Assembly: GCA_013396635.1 (NCBI GenBank) | Contig: WBMW01005873.1 | Span: 598,353 to 662,352 of the forward strand | DNA: 64,000 nt | From: Penelope pileata | Lineage: Eukaryota; Chordata; Aves; Galliformes; Cracidae | Reading direction: 5' to 3' | In this document: one piece after another, positions 11,701 through 26,700 of the stretch | Position numbering within the stretch: position 1 is the stretch's first letter | Layout of the letters: each line of letters starts with the position of its first letter | The notes under the pieces: model-generated | What the model was told of the DNA's origin: nothing | What the model saw: the letters and a program-made list of their open reading frames with translations, nothing else | The model's database searches: none | Translations under genes and position numbers: made by a program

Positions 11701-14700
11701 AACACAAAAAGTTTTTCCAGCTGGACTCTTGTCGCTCATCAAAATTTTGCAGAGAGCCTATCAGTCTTTGGAGCAACATAAAGACCTATGGAACTCAAGG
11801 CCTCTCAAGCTTTTAAGAGAAGTAACAGCAAGAACATACCTGCAAATGAAGGTGGCACTGGGAGGATTTCCCACAGACTGTTTCTGGGGTCTCTGCTGGG
11901 TGCTGGCACACAACACAAATCCAGCCTGCCACCAGACACTGCTCACCGCTGTGAGTTCCAACCCATGACCAACAAGGAGCCCACGCTAGGGCCACACTAA
12001 GCATCCAGTGCCTTCTTTTGGGTTGCAGGGCAGGAAAGAAGACAAAGCAGTGAGTTACTGCTGGAAGGGCCTTCCTAACGGGTCAGATGGAGTCCTGGCT
12101 CAGCCTTGGGCTGCCACGCAGATTACTGATGTTTCTATCCCCACAGCTAGCTGAGGGTTCACAGCAACTTGTTGGCAAGCAGTGGGGCTGGGAGGACAAA
12201 CAGGTGCCAAGCTGAGAGTGCCCTGGTTAAAGGTTACGAATTCAGATTCTAGAGGAACTACAGAAAACAACAAGATAGGACTGAAAGTTGTTTCCCTCCC
12301 CTAAATGAGGCAAGTGACACAAACTTCCCCACTGCATCATGGTCCTTGATGTCTCCTCCCAGTGCTCTATGTCCCTTCACATCACCATCTCAGACAGACC
12401 TTCTCCCATTAGTTTGGAAAAAAACTGAGGGGCAGCTGCTCTTTCTTTCTCCAGCCACACTGTTTAGGTTTTTTAAATAACAGTGAGGACAGGGTGTGTT
12501 AACAGGACAAACTGTTAGTTGCCTTACCTTGCTCATTTCTTTGTGGAAGTTTTCTTCTAGGCCTGCTATACTCTGGAATGTGTTGACGTAGAAACCAACA
12601 CGACTGCCAAACAAGAAATGAGAGAAGAGATTAATGGACGTGATGCCCTCCCAAAAGCTTTCAGCCATGCCTCTTCTGCCGCCTCCCACTCAGCATTCCA
12701 CCTGAACTCAACTCTGTCAGGTCTGGTATGCAGTGCAATAGAAGGGCAGCAAAGAAGAGTGGATGGAGTGATGGAGCAAAAGCCAAGCACGTGGCAAACA
12801 TGCTCAAGGTGAGAAGGCCAGGTAGAGTAGGGCTTTTGGTCTTTTATTTGGGTGTTGCCCATTTTGTTAGACAGACTACAATCAGAGTCCAGTTCCAACC
12901 ACCAGCTCTTCACTGGATCCCATCCCACACAGCCAGGAGCACATTTAAGAGCTAGAGAAGGCAGCCAACACCAGGATCCCTCCCCTAAGCTCTGTTCATC
13001 CAACTGCTCAAACCCAGAAGCAGCACCCAAAGAAGAGCAATCTGTCTTCTCACCCTCCTTGTTTGTTTCAAACCTGCTGCTTCACCGGGTGCTCCCTAGA
13101 TCTCCCCAGCTGGAGGGAATCCTAGGACAGACTCTCTGAAATGATCCAGAAAGCAAGAGCAGAAACCCAGCCCAAGCTGAGAAGAGCAGCGGTACAGGAA
13201 GGTCTGTGGAACAGTCGATGTCCTTCACATCCTTCCAACCAGCCCTTGAGAAAACCTCCACCACTCACCTATTCCATAGTGAAGGCAGCTCCTCCTGCAG
13301 ATCAACGTTCATTTCTTCAAACACCTTCTGAGCCTTTACTAACTCTTCTTCAGCCTTAATAACAGAGAAGGGAGAGAGTAAGCTCCAGCACAGACAAGCA
13401 CCCTGCAGGGCTGGGATAATTGTGACTCTTGGCTTTCCTGGGAGAAGCAGCAAGATTCCAGCATGGGGTAATCCCCATTCTGAGAGCCTCCCAGGTACCA
13501 GGGCTGCATCACAAGCGAGCTGGTGCCCCTTCAGCTTGCCTGTGTTACCCTCAAGGTTTCTCCCAATGGATTTCCCTGTCTGAATACTCAGAAGAGAATC
13601 CAAACATCCACTAATGTTTTAAGCTTTGTAAATTCCCCTGGCTCCAAAAGCTGAACGGAGCTTGTTTGGACACAAAGATAGAGCAGCTACTGTCCCTTGC
13701 TGGGTCTCTGAAAGAGCCAAATCTAACCCAAAGGATGATGAAGAAGAGTTCTCCCTTGAGAAGACTCTGTTTAGGTAAGATCATGCCAAAGCACTGCCCC
13801 TTCTGAGGGAGGGGAGAGGTCTGCACCTTTGAGATCTCTCTCAAAAATCAGAGCAGAGAAGCATGGAGGGGTACGCAAAGCATGAGCTGTGCCGGCAGGA
13901 GGCTGGGCTGGGCGAGCCTGAGCAGCAGTTCTTGGTTTCAGCAGCTTCACATACTCCTACTGGTAAAGAAGAGCAATCCCTGGCTGGTTGCTGACTACCA
14001 ACACCAAAGGAAACATGCCTTGCACAGGACCTCTTACTGCCAAGAGTTTAAATTTAATCTGATCCATTTAACCCAGACACTGACAGACCCCAATGAGGAT
14101 GCATGAACTCCAGTGCATTTCAGAGACAAAAATGTTTCTAGTTTCTGTTGCTGACAGCAGGCATCAGCAACAAGAATGATCCCCTTCCCACATTTGTCTT
14201 GGATGGCCTCTTCCTCTTTTCAGCATCCTGACTTAAAACTCCAAGCTTGCTAAATGTTTATTATCATCTAATTTGCAACAGCAAAGGAATGAAGAAAGCC
14301 AGCACAACTGCCTACTTCTGCACGTGACAAGAGCAGGAATGTCATGACACCCTCTACAGAGCCATCGAGCCACTAGGGAACTGGATCTCCCCCTGCACCT
14401 TCAGACAGATTCTCACCCCTTCTGCAAAATGGAATTTTATCATCTTTGTGCCAGCTTTACTAAAGAAATCCCTAACTTACTGCTCCTTAGTGACAAGTCT
14501 AGGGGAGAAAGGACTTGAAAATATTGTGCAGTTCAAAGTCCTGTTTGTCACAGTGCTGCGTGGAATCCTTCAGCTCTCCATCTCCTGTCTGTCTTGTGAG
14601 CCAGCCACAGCAGCTCCTCCTTTCCAGCTAGCTCCACCTTTCACGGTATCACCCATTGCCAAAGGTTTTGCACTCAAGATCAGAAGAGACTCTGCTTCTC

Positions 14701-17700
14701 CCAGAAAATAACACCACAACTGGGTGGTACTCCAGGGGTAAGCAAACCCTGTAAGGAAGGGGCAGGGGGAGAAGGGATCAGGATGCTTTCATCCAGAACC
14801 CCCTGTATTGTGCTGCTACACTCATGGAAAAAACTTGGCCAACGCTTGCACAAAACAAAAACAGAAAAAAAACAAACCATGTCCTCATTTAAATGGTTGA
14901 TGTTGGATCAGAAAAGATGATCACAAAGAGTCATCCTGCCTCAAAATCCCTCCATGGGTGAATGTTTCTAATGTAGCCGCTTTAAAGGGAGAGGAAGAAA
15001 ATTCCAGTCCACCTTTTGTCTTATCTTAATCTAGTTTCCACTCTGGACTGGAACCAGGACCAGCCCAGGAGATGGGCTAGCTGGGAGATGAGGCACCACT
15101 GAATGCTGTCAGTTTTTCAGATACGTTGAACATTATTCAGCCTTTCCCTCTCTCGTTTACCTGCTCAGAAGGTCAAAGAACCTAGAAAGCAACGTGTCAA
15201 TATTGTGACATCCCAAGGCAAAGGCAAAATCAGCAACAGGCAACGTTCACTCCAGAGCAGCTGCAGGAATCAGCAGTCCTGTGGCCCAGCCAGTGCTCTC
15301 GGTCCCAGACACAGCACTGAGCTAATTCTTCTCTCCCTTGTTAGTCCAGGGACTTCCTTATGAACCAGACTGATTTTGCTTGGATGTAGAGGTCCTGACA
15401 CTATAAGGCAGGCTGCTTCTAGCTCATTCAGTAACAAAGCTGTCTTGTGGGGAAGGGAGGAAAGACACAGGCTTCAAGGGCAGTGCTCGCTGCTATAGCA
15501 ACTGTGCTCTCCTGTTTCTGCTATCGTCTTTGCCAGCCTGATGGACAACAGAGGCAGGAGGACACAAGGCCCAGCTCCATGAAACATGATCTCAAACATT
15601 TTTCTTCTCTCCCTGTCTGAAGGGGAAAAGGTTTGGGCAGGAGCTGGACAACACAGATGCTTTCCTGACGCTCCCCCTAGCTAGGGCTCTGAGAGCCAAG
15701 CACAGCCCGCTCAGCTGTGACAGTGAGGTGGCTGGGCTGTGTTTTGTATCACCGTGCATCTCAGAGCATCCTACAATTTCCAGCCCGGTGCTTTCAGCAA
15801 TCTGGCAACTGTTCCTCTCAAAACACCATGCTGCAACACGTGGTAATTACGCACTGCTCAGTCAATAGCTCAGCTCCAAGAGGAAGGAGGCAGGAGGATC
15901 ACTGAGCATCCCACCCCAGCCCCATCCATCCTGGCCAGATTTCTCCCCAGTAGGGGAGCACAGCCCAGGACTCAGCTTGCTGGCTCTCCCTCATGGACAG
16001 AGACATCATTACAACACCAAGAATCTTGCTTTCCTGGTCTGAAGTCAGCATTTCAGGGGTGCTTAGCAAAAAGGCAAGAATTTGCTGTTCTAAGCCCATT
16101 TTTTCCCCTTTGTTTCAAAAAGCACTGTCACCAAAATTCGAAACTGAGAGCATGCAATAGTAAATCTCCCAGAAGACTTTAGAGAAAACCCTCACTGACT
16201 TTCCTTTCATTAGTATCTGCTAAAAGCCTCAAAACCCAGCAGTCTGAATGCTGGAGGGAGGGGATTTTTTTTTTTTTTAATATTAGAAATAATAAGTCTT
16301 GCTGACCCCATTTTTTGCTTAAAGATGGTAAAAGGAATTAGAAGAGGCAGCAACACAGCTGTGGGTAAACAGAAGGAATCTTTGTAGGGCTTAACATGCA
16401 GAAGCTGTTCAATAAATGCAGTGCCATCAGCCCTCCTGCTTTTATGGTGAGCTTAATGAGACCGAGGGCTGCCATTAACACCTTCATTCTTAGGAGTCAC
16501 GTGAATACAGAAACTGAAGCTTTTCATTTTGAAGCCCTCTTCCTGCTGGTGTTTGTGAAGAAAACCTTGGAAACCTACAGGTTCAGAAGGCAAACTAAGA
16601 TTCCTTCTTGAAATTTTCAGGTTAGTCATTATCAAAATTTAAAAAAGAAAAGAAAGAAGCAGCCTCACACAACTAGGGAGACAAAGACTTGAGGTCAGCA
16701 ATAATATTACTTCAGGAATAAAAGAGGAAAAACTTAAAGGAGGACTTAAATTGCTTTGAAGCTATATGGGGTGACTGAAAATACTAATGCCGCTTTGCAG
16801 ATTACAGCCCCTGCAATGGAGCTGCTAGGAAGATGACACATATCCTTCTCATCTATTTTGGGGCGAAGACACCCAACAGATTAACATTATCCATGAACTC
16901 CCAGTACCTTAAGATCACAGTGCAATGAACGAGGGAGCCCTTGCATGTTGTTTCTGTAGATCTGTGGGAGGTGGAATTGCTCTCAGTCTCTCCAGCCAAT
17001 TTGAGAAGGGGAAGAATGCCCAAGAACTGCTCTATGGTTTGTGGAGTGTCCTACCCTACACCTGCCTTCTAGTCCTCCCAATGTACCATCAAACAGATCA
17101 GTCAGGGACCACAACCAAACAGATCACTCCCAGCACGCCCAAGGTACAGGAAAGCCTGCCAAGTGTCCTTCTCCCTTCAATCAGGAATGCTGATTTCCTC
17201 ACCTTGCTGTGCATCTTAAGCAGGTCACAGCTGTTAATTCCCCAGGCTGCCTTCATGTGGGAACCTTGTATTTTCCCCAACCTTCCACCATAAACTGACT
17301 GAAAATCCCAGGTGCTTTACAAGGTGAGAGCAATGGATTGCCAAGCTGCAATTCATTTACTATGATGAAAACCATGAAAAATGCAAGCATTTGAATGAAA
17401 GCAGAGACCTGGGAGCAGGAAACTGGTGCTCTCCCAGTCTGAGCCATGATTCCCTATGCCCTTGCCCATTGAAAACATTTTCTTCTCACTGTTTTCTGTC
17501 TTCTTGTAAGGAGTTCCAGGACAGATACCAAGGGAGATTTCATGAGAAAGCCATGCCTCTCCTACACAAGCAGGACTGAAATTCCCAGTCACTGAGGTTT
17601 CCCTGGGCTGCTCTCATTTCCTTCATGATGCTACAACCCAAACCTTTTCCCAACTTTTGCCAGATGACGCAACCATGACCTCAATCTGGATGCTCAAATA

Positions 17701-20700
17701 TATTCTGAGAGGTGCAAATTCCCTGCTCTGGGTCCATCTCTTCTCCCATGCAGGCTGAACCTCTGCACGTCTGGAAATGGCTCGTTTAGACCAGCAAAGC
17801 CAGGCCAGGGATGACTTTGGAAACTTGGATTGCACCATAGGAGAGTGTCACAGCCTGCCTCAGCAGCCACAGAAATCGCTTTTGAAGCAATGTTTTATTG
17901 CTGGCTTTACTCAACAGCAGAAATGAAGAAGCCCATTTTTTCAAGGTTTCCCTCTTTTTTCTTTCTTAAGCAGGAACAGTAAAAATTGATTGTTTCACTT
18001 AGAAGTGGGAAAAAAAAAAATGAATAATTCAAGGAACTACACTACACCCCCCTTCACCCTGGCATTACTCCATAGCCTTTCTTCATCCTCATTTCATTTG
18101 ATGGGGACAAAACAATAGTCTGGTATTAACACAAGGGTTAGAAATCAATAGGGCAAGCACAGATCCAACCATTGGCCAACAACTTCCACGTGTCCCCCGT
18201 GGCTCAGGAGCACCAAGGACACACTCAAAAGCGACCAGAGTGAACGTTGCCTGGACGTTAGTTGCAGAGCACAATCTAGAGCCCAAAACAGCGCATGCAG
18301 GGTTAGGGCCAGGTAGGTCAGCAGTCACCTGATTTCGGAGCAGATTAGTTTGCGCAACGAGGTGAGCTTGGAGCTTCCCTTGACACCACTGAGGAGCAGC
18401 TTTCTCAAGCAGCGAAACAGGCTGGGGGGTGGGAGCATGTTCGAGTGAAAAGAGAAAAAAATAAACAGAGAACAAGAGAGAGACATATTTTTTTTTTAAA
18501 GGATTAAAAAAATCACACTGTTTTTAGAGGCTGGGCCAAACCACTGTCACCAAGGTGAGAGGAAAAAAACAAACATCCTGAGACTGATCGGTTATGAATC
18601 CTTTGAAGCATGCCAAGTTTAGCAGTAATTAATGCCCCAGCGTGGGCTGGGATGCTGTAGACCAGCAGCTGCAAAGAGCAACAGATAACAGTTGTTAGTG
18701 GCCTAGCACACAGACAGCCCCACTCCAAGTCATGGCTGCGGGGTGGGAGCTCCTTGAAGAGAGGTCAGGATTAATTCACCACTGTACTCGTTTACATGCA
18801 ACAGCTGAAAGTCCGCAGCACTTGGTTTTAATGGCAGGTTGTGAGTTTAGCAGTGAGTGACAGGAGTCCTGGGTGGGAAAAGAATATTGTATATTAAACA
18901 GGAAGGAAAAAAAGAGACTGCTATCTCCAGAAAGTGTTCCCGTGGCTGTTTGTGTTACCAGAATACCATGAAGCATCATCCAAGTAAGTTCACACTTGTA
19001 TGCTGTGACATAAACAAGATTTCTCTTCCCTCGGGGCCCGTCATCACATCTCAAAGCACCTTACAGGGGAACGCCCCTACTACACAGGTGACACGAGCAA
19101 AACTGCAGTTACAGGAAGGGAGAGACGAACTCCCTACAGCCGTGTGGTGCACACTGAGCCCTGGCAGGGGCTGTGTGCCAGCAACTGTGGGACCCACGGG
19201 CTGGGCTGCCTACATGGGAAGAGCACACACACGTAACTTTGGGGTGCTCTCAGTGCTCATCTTTACAGCATCAGGCTGCAGCAATGCATCACAGATTACA
19301 CCACGCCCTGTGGAAATTCTGCCCTTGCCCCTAAGCACATTGGAGCATGGCTTTCAACAGACAGCACAACTGGTGTGGCCTCATGCCTTGAATACAGAAC
19401 CATGAATCACTTTCCTGCACAAATGATGCAATGGCACCTGAGGCATCAATCACTCCCCTCTTTGTTTGCCAGGGTCAATCACAGTGCACGCACTAGGAGA
19501 GCGGATGACTGATGACCGGCACCTTAAAAATAACAGCACTGTCAGCCATTAAATGCAGATCTTTTGCTTGGGGGAGAGAAGCAACTTATTCTTAACATGT
19601 TGTGGACACACTGTTGTCTCTCACATAGCTCAAATCCTTCCTAACTGAACTAAATGCAAAGCAAAGGATGACAACCCTTCTCAGCCTGGTTTAAAATGCT
19701 CAGGCTCTTTTTAATCCTGCACTCCTCTAGCTCAAAGAGTCCTGAGGTGCCACAGCCCACATTCAAGAGAAATGGAAGGTGTCTCCTGCACTCCTGGACT
19801 ATTCTGTTGTGTCAAGGTCTGTCCTGTGGATTGGAACATGAGAGCTTAAATTCACTCAGGGTAAAGGAGTAATCCACAACTCATTTTCTAAACAGATATT
19901 CAAACCATGAGCCTCTTCCAGAGCAAGATTAGCACCACTCTCTTTCTCCAGCTACAATTAAATCTATATTTCATTTTTAATGGATTTTATTTAAAAATAA
20001 AATCTGGTGTATTGGGCATACTTTGGAGTTAACCTCACATCAAGCTGTTCACAGGAACGAAAGAAACCATGCTCTAGCAAGACAGAATTCTTGTTTTCCT
20101 ACTTTCACTCATATTTACTGTCCAGCAATTGTGGTCAATAGATGACAACAGAGTTATCAAGCGCACGCTGGGTGAATTTGCACTGAGAGAACTTGGAGCG
20201 CTCTCCTAAGGGTCTCTGTCCTGGAGCATCAGAGAACTTCACAAATGCCACCAACCTCAAGCAGCACTCAAACTCTTACAGTCACTGCTGCTCTGAGATA
20301 GGGAGACAGCCCCAAGGAGGAGACAAACTGCTCAATTTTGCTGTGGCACTGCAAGGCTTTGCTTCCCCTAGAAGGGCAAGTGCTTTTCCGACAGAGGTTA
20401 CCAGTCCTGCAACATCTGAGGAAACACATGCCTAGGCCTTGGCATGATGCTGACAGGTGCTCCCTGATGGTGGTGGGTGTGATCTGATACACCAGAACGC
20501 ATCCTGCCTTCTAGGGGAGTTAAACAGATGGGAAGGGAACACCTAGTGAAACCTCACCACTTCACAACGCCTCTCTGAGCAAAGCACACCCAGTGACGAG
20601 GTGCAGATTTGCCTTAAACCTGCTCACTAAGCAAAACCAGACCTCCAAAGGAAAGGACAGCTGCACATCCTCTGTTTGCTTTACCTTGGCGATTTTCGTT

Positions 20701-23700
20701 TCATCCTTCTTCTTTGCAGTTTGCAGGGCTTCAAAGTGGTGCCTGGCACTGTCGTAATCCACCAGCTTCCTTCCTCGCTTCGCTATGCGGGACTACAAAA
20801 CACGGAGAAAAAAGTTGTGACAATATTCCCCCAGCAGCCAAAACCACGTTATCAGGAACCCCCTCTCGCCCCCTCAGCTTTGCCCAGCTCGTACAGCACT
20901 TCATGCTCTGCCCACACAAGGGCCTCCACTGCATACACCCCACTGAAGTTGTTACCTGTGGCAAGAGCCACCCTGGAGGGAGCTGCTCATCAGGAAGGTC
21001 CAGCCAGGGAAAGCAAACAGACCTAGCCAACAACAGGCCCCACCTCTGAGCAACGCTTATGTTTTCAGAACAAGTGCTGCCTTAGCCCCTAGTGGTGCCT
21101 GCATCCTACAGGTGCATCCTACAGGCACCTCTTCCTTCATCTTTAGGGCCTCCTGAGGGCTGCAGCCAGGTTCTAGCTAAGCAGCTCATAGCCCTGGCTC
21201 ACGAGGAAGCTCCAAAGATGAAGTTCAATGGAAGAAGGCATCTCTGCTGCCAGCACTGCAAAAGGGTTCCCCATGTGCTCAGGACATGCCTAGGACAGCA
21301 CTTCAGACCCTGCCTCTGGAGGTCAGACAGCAGCACAGACTGGCTGATGTGACTACAGTCACAGCCAGGGAGGTGCCCCAGGCTCTCTCCCCCATTGGTT
21401 TCACCTCAGCACAGCTCAGGCCCACTGGGCTGCCCTGCTTTAGGATCCATCCATCGCCCTCCCCCCTGCAGACAATGCAGATGAGCTGGGTCAGAGCACA
21501 GGGCTTCCCAGCCTAACTGCAGCTCAGAGCCTGGGCTGCTGCCAGCGGCCAGCGAGCTGGACTTGACTGGAGAGCATGAATGAACAGGACACAGAAAGGA
21601 GCCAGGAAGGTTTCTAATGCATCACACCACTCAGGGAAATTGAAATTGCAAGATGAAGAATCAGCATCAGGGATTTACCCACAAAGCAAGATCTCCCCCC
21701 ACTGCACTTGGCAGGGAGACATGCTCTCCCCTCCCCAGGCTCCTGCAGATGAGCTGCAAAACCACGCTCAGGGCCCATCGCTCTGCCAGACCAGCTGGGA
21801 CCAGTTTGCACATCTCCCACACATGCTCCTCTGTGCTTTCAGTGAGTGCTGGTGCAGCGTGGCGTGAGTCAGATCTGCAGGATCGCAGCTACACGCACAC
21901 CCAGACAGATTCCAAAGCACTCAGCTCGCTCCAAGAGAGGAAGCACAAAGAAGCTGAGCCCCTCCTCAGTCAGTCAGCAGAAGACACCTCCCTGGTGCTG
22001 CCCTCCTGGGGAATGCTGCCAGCTGGGCACAGGGACAGGCTGCAGGAGGGGCTCCCAGCAGCACTAAAACCTCTGAGAGGGGAGTTAATGCATCTTCCAC
22101 ACACTCCAGATTAAACACATAGCCAGATGGGAATCTCAGGTCAGAACAGCAGGGATATCTGGGCTTCAGAGGGGCTTTGCCCACCTCTGTCATTTTCTCT
22201 TAAGCACCCTCCAGGCTTCCCTGCCACCCCACCACAGAGCACAATGCAATATCACTCAATCATATCCTCTGTCACTCCTGCAAGTTTTTTTTCTGCAGCC
22301 CTTGATCTTCTAACCACAGCCTCCCATTTGCTCTGGAGTACATGGAAGTGCTGCAAGCAATGGGTATGTCCCAAGTCCTCCAGGAGCAGCCACTGATCAT
22401 GAGACACAAAGGACCTCAGCCCAGGCCTGGATGCCCGCAGCTGGAGGTCCAGACAGAGGCGTGGATCTGCTGATGTCCTCCTGGATGGCTCTGGGACAGC
22501 TGCAGCTGCTCACCACCAATGGGGAAGGCTGAACTCCAACACGTGTTTATTCCTTTGCTATACATCCATCTTAATTTGAACCTCAATTTAAAAAATGTAT
22601 TTTATTTTCTCTTATTGATATTTATTTTCAAATCGAGTAGTAACAGTGCACCAATTTCAGTGCAAGACAGAAATCTTCCAGTCCCACAGCTAGCCAGAAC
22701 TCAGCTCATGGTTCATCTTCTCTGGGCTCACTGCAGAGACCTGTCCTCTCACTGTGTGCTCCACAACCCCAGCCAGAAACTCACTCACACATTAAATAAT
22801 AAATTATACAAGAGTCCTGATCCAGGAAGTTAGAGATATCGGCCTGCAAAGGAAGGATTAAGTCCTTTTTGTGCTCCCATTCTTCAAGGCACAGAAGACA
22901 GAGAGGCTCTGTTCATTCCCCTCACCAAACATGACAAATGTTTTCCTTTAACGTATAAAAATTCCTTCCTAAAGGAATACTGTGCTTTCACATTCCTGTT
23001 GTGGATCCTGTAGGAAGTCCAAAAAATTCAAGGGAATTTTTCCAGCCCCCTCAAGTGAAGATTCAGAAAATGTTAGAATTTAACAAACAAATAACACACG
23101 CATGATCTAACTTATCACACATTTGAATTACTGGGCTGTTAACCAAAAACAGGCCTGCACAGAACTAAATTCAAAGTTATCTTCTCTCCATAGATCATCT
23201 TTCTTCATCATAATAATACCAGAATTCCAGGAAAAGCAAAAAAATCTGCTTTTGCGGAAGACACAGAACTGAAAACTATCATGACAACAACTAAAAGCAC
23301 CCAAAGTATTCTATCAATTACATATGACTGCTTTTTCTTTCTTGCATGCCACCCTTAAGAACTTAAAAACCTTACCTGAACCCAAATTATACTTTTTTAC
23401 AACTGTACAAACTTGTGGAAGCTTGGCTTCAACGTCCTACACCAGCTCTTACACCTGTTCCTACCAATCCAAGAAACCAAATTTGATTTTGAGCACTTTC
23501 CAGCTGCTCTTGGGTAAGGATAATGATGCACACATCTGAACTAACAAAAAAAATTGACCTTATGAAATTCATGCCACTAAGGAAACATCTTAAATAGCAA
23601 ACTCAGTTAAATATATCCATAACTAATTGTAGGAATCAACAGAAAGCCAAACGCTCTCTCATTTTAAGATGAAAGGCACAGGTGAGCAGTGCTCTCTTCA

Positions 23701-26700
23701 AAGCACTATTTAAATCGTGCACAGACACAATTTAACCTCCCATTTTCTACAGTATCACCTGAAGACTGAGAATGTGTTATTAGTAATAAATATCTCAGTG
23801 ACCCATTCCAAAGTCAGAAAGGATCAGTGAGAGTTTGGTGCCCGATCCCTTGAGTGTTGGTGGAATTTGAGCGGTCCAAGTCTCATGCTCCTTTTAAAAT
23901 CGTACTGTAAACCCTCAAAATTACAGAATCCCAAAGATGCTGAGCATGGGAAAAACACGACACTGAAGTCATCCAGTGCAGAGCCAATAAGGCTGATAAA
24001 ATGCAATTTAGGCAGAAGAAGTGCAGAAGTCTGAGTGTATGGAGAGCCTGCTAAAGAAGCAGAGTACAGGCCTCTGTGCTTCTCAGGCACATGGGTGTGA
24101 TCAGGACCAGAGCCTTCAGCGGGTAGAAAGCAACAGCAAGACTCTTCATCCTTCCCTACCTCAGATTTCCAGGAACAGAAGAGGCTAGAAAAATGAAGCA
24201 AAACCAACGAGACCCAGGAGGCAATGACACTGCTGTTCAGGGCTCATTTTACAAGCCTGTGACCCGCCCCTCTTTCATACAGCACAGGCCTCCTGAAATA
24301 AGAAATATTGATGAACGCCTTAAGAGCCATGTGGTGGGGAAAGGGTTGTTTTCACTGGGAAGAAGCCAAGCTGATACTTCCCATATGGTGGTATCATTAC
24401 TAGCACTCCCATCTGGCAAAGACATTTCCTGCATAACCTTCTCAAAATGAATGAAGAGATGACAACAGGGGCAAGGGAACTTAAAGGACATCACTCAAAC
24501 CCAGGCTGACCTCCCTCCAAAAGCCACACATTCAGCATCCCCCCTTCCCTGCAAAGAGCTGATATGCACAGCAAGACTTCAGGGAACACACAAATTTTCC
24601 ATACCAGCCTCCACCTCTAAAGGATATTTGCCACTAACTGCTTCTTCCACACTTTGTAGTTAGAGGGAAGTTTAAAAAATAAAAGACTGAAAAGACTGAG
24701 AGCTTGTGAGCTGTACCTGACACCACCCTCCTGTGCTGTGATACAAAAGGAATTTTATGGATTCTCTTGTTTTGTATTTATGGGTTTTTCCTCGGCATCT
24801 TTCCCCTGGGTTCTTCATTCAAGACCAAAGGAGAACATAGCATTTCCACCCGACCCAGAGCCACAAAGATCTCGGCTGCTGTAAAAGTAAAGCTTGCAAC
24901 AGCACAACACAAACACCCTTCTAAGGAAACATGGGGATACACGGAACTGATTCCTACGGGGAATCATCTGCTGTGACTCTAGATCAAAAGGCTTGAAGAG
25001 AAGCTTACTTTGATGTCTGGAAACTGGCCAAGGTATGTATCCATGGTCAGGAGAGCCTGATCCACCAGCTTCTGATGGAAATCCGTCCAGAGGAGGTCAT
25101 TGTTCTGAAACACAAGAGCCATGAGTTAACCGTGAAGAACACAGAGCTCTGCATTCCTGCTTGTCTCTGCGAGTGCTGCAGTTAACAATTTCAGTCCCTA
25201 GAGCTCTTAAGAAATAGTCATTTCTTTGGAAAAATTAACAAGCAGAGAAGTTAAGTGAAAACTGAGGTCATGGCAGAGATGTAGAAACAAAAGAAAGCTC
25301 GATGCTAGTAATCCAGGCAACCTCTCTAAGAATACAGCACCCTCTGGGAACCTTCCTTGCAGAGCCTGCCCTTTCCCCTGCAGTGCTAGCCCAAGTCCAT
25401 AGAGCAGAAAGGAAGGTGAAGGTCAGGGCTCCCTCCATGACCTCCTCCCAGCCACCTTCCTCCAGCAGTAACAAAAATGGGACACCTGGCACCACCATGC
25501 ACCATTTCCTCCTTCACTGTAAACACAGCTTGCTGAAAAATGATGACTAGCAGAAAGCTATCGTGACACTCTTCAGCTCTTACACCACCCACTTCCACAG
25601 CCTGCTGGAGGCTTTTCCACGTGATCAAATGGTTTTGGCTTAAATATTCAGAAAAACATGCCCACTTTACATGGGAATTTTGGGGTATTTTGCAGGGGGG
25701 CAGGAATAGTACTTATCTCCCACCTCTCTTTTCCTGAAAGAGAGAAGCAAAGAAAGACATTGAATGGGGAGATGGAAGCTGGAAACGTTCCTGCAGACCC
25801 TCAGGAGTTGCAGTTAGGTCTCAGGACTCATGCTGCCTTCGGCCTCTCTGGCTCAAGCTCTGTGAACGGACACTGTCCCAAGAGGCACTGCAGGGGCTCA
25901 GGAGGAAACAAGGCCAACAGAAGAGGGAAGCCAAACCAGATGAATTACAGCTCCATTATGAACTGCAACAATGTTTCATAACAGAAAGTTTCCACGTTAA
26001 TTAAAGAATTGACCTGGAAACGTTCAGGTTAGTTTGATTTATCTGCTTTGAAGTCAGTATTTCCTGGGTAAGACGCAGACATTATTTCAAGTGAGAACTC
26101 TGCAGGGAAAGCCAGAAGGGAAGAATCCTTCTCATGCTTTGCTCCCTATGCCTTCCCTGCTGCCACAGACAGCTGCAGCTAACCCTGTCCTGCAGCCTCA
26201 TGGCAGACAGACCCACAGAACTGAACTGCCACAGCTGCTGCTCAGCTGAACAAGACAGCAGAGTGCCTCTCCCCAGCTGGACCTACTGCATGTACAATGC
26301 CAAGGGGGATCCGAGCTGTCAAATGACAGGTTGTGCCCCAAGCTCCACAGAAAACACCTGGGCAAGCTGGACAGGCATCACACCACCAAGGGATGAGGAG
26401 AACGGCAGACTGGGCTGACACATGGTTCAGTCAGACAAGGCGGCAAGCAAAAGGTGGCAACTGGTGGTACTGCTGTGAGAGGGAGGCTGACCACAGCCAC
26501 ACCATGGCTGCTCTGACCATGCTTCAGGCATAGATTTAGGTTCTCATTCCTCTTTCGCAGAGCATGAACAACACACCCAGTTGGCTTGATTTTTGGCATC
26601 CTCTGCCCGTTTTTAGGCACTGTTGAGGGAACAAAGTTGCTTGTAGGCATATANAGGGAACACACAAATCTTCCATACCAGCCTCCACCTCTAAAGGATA

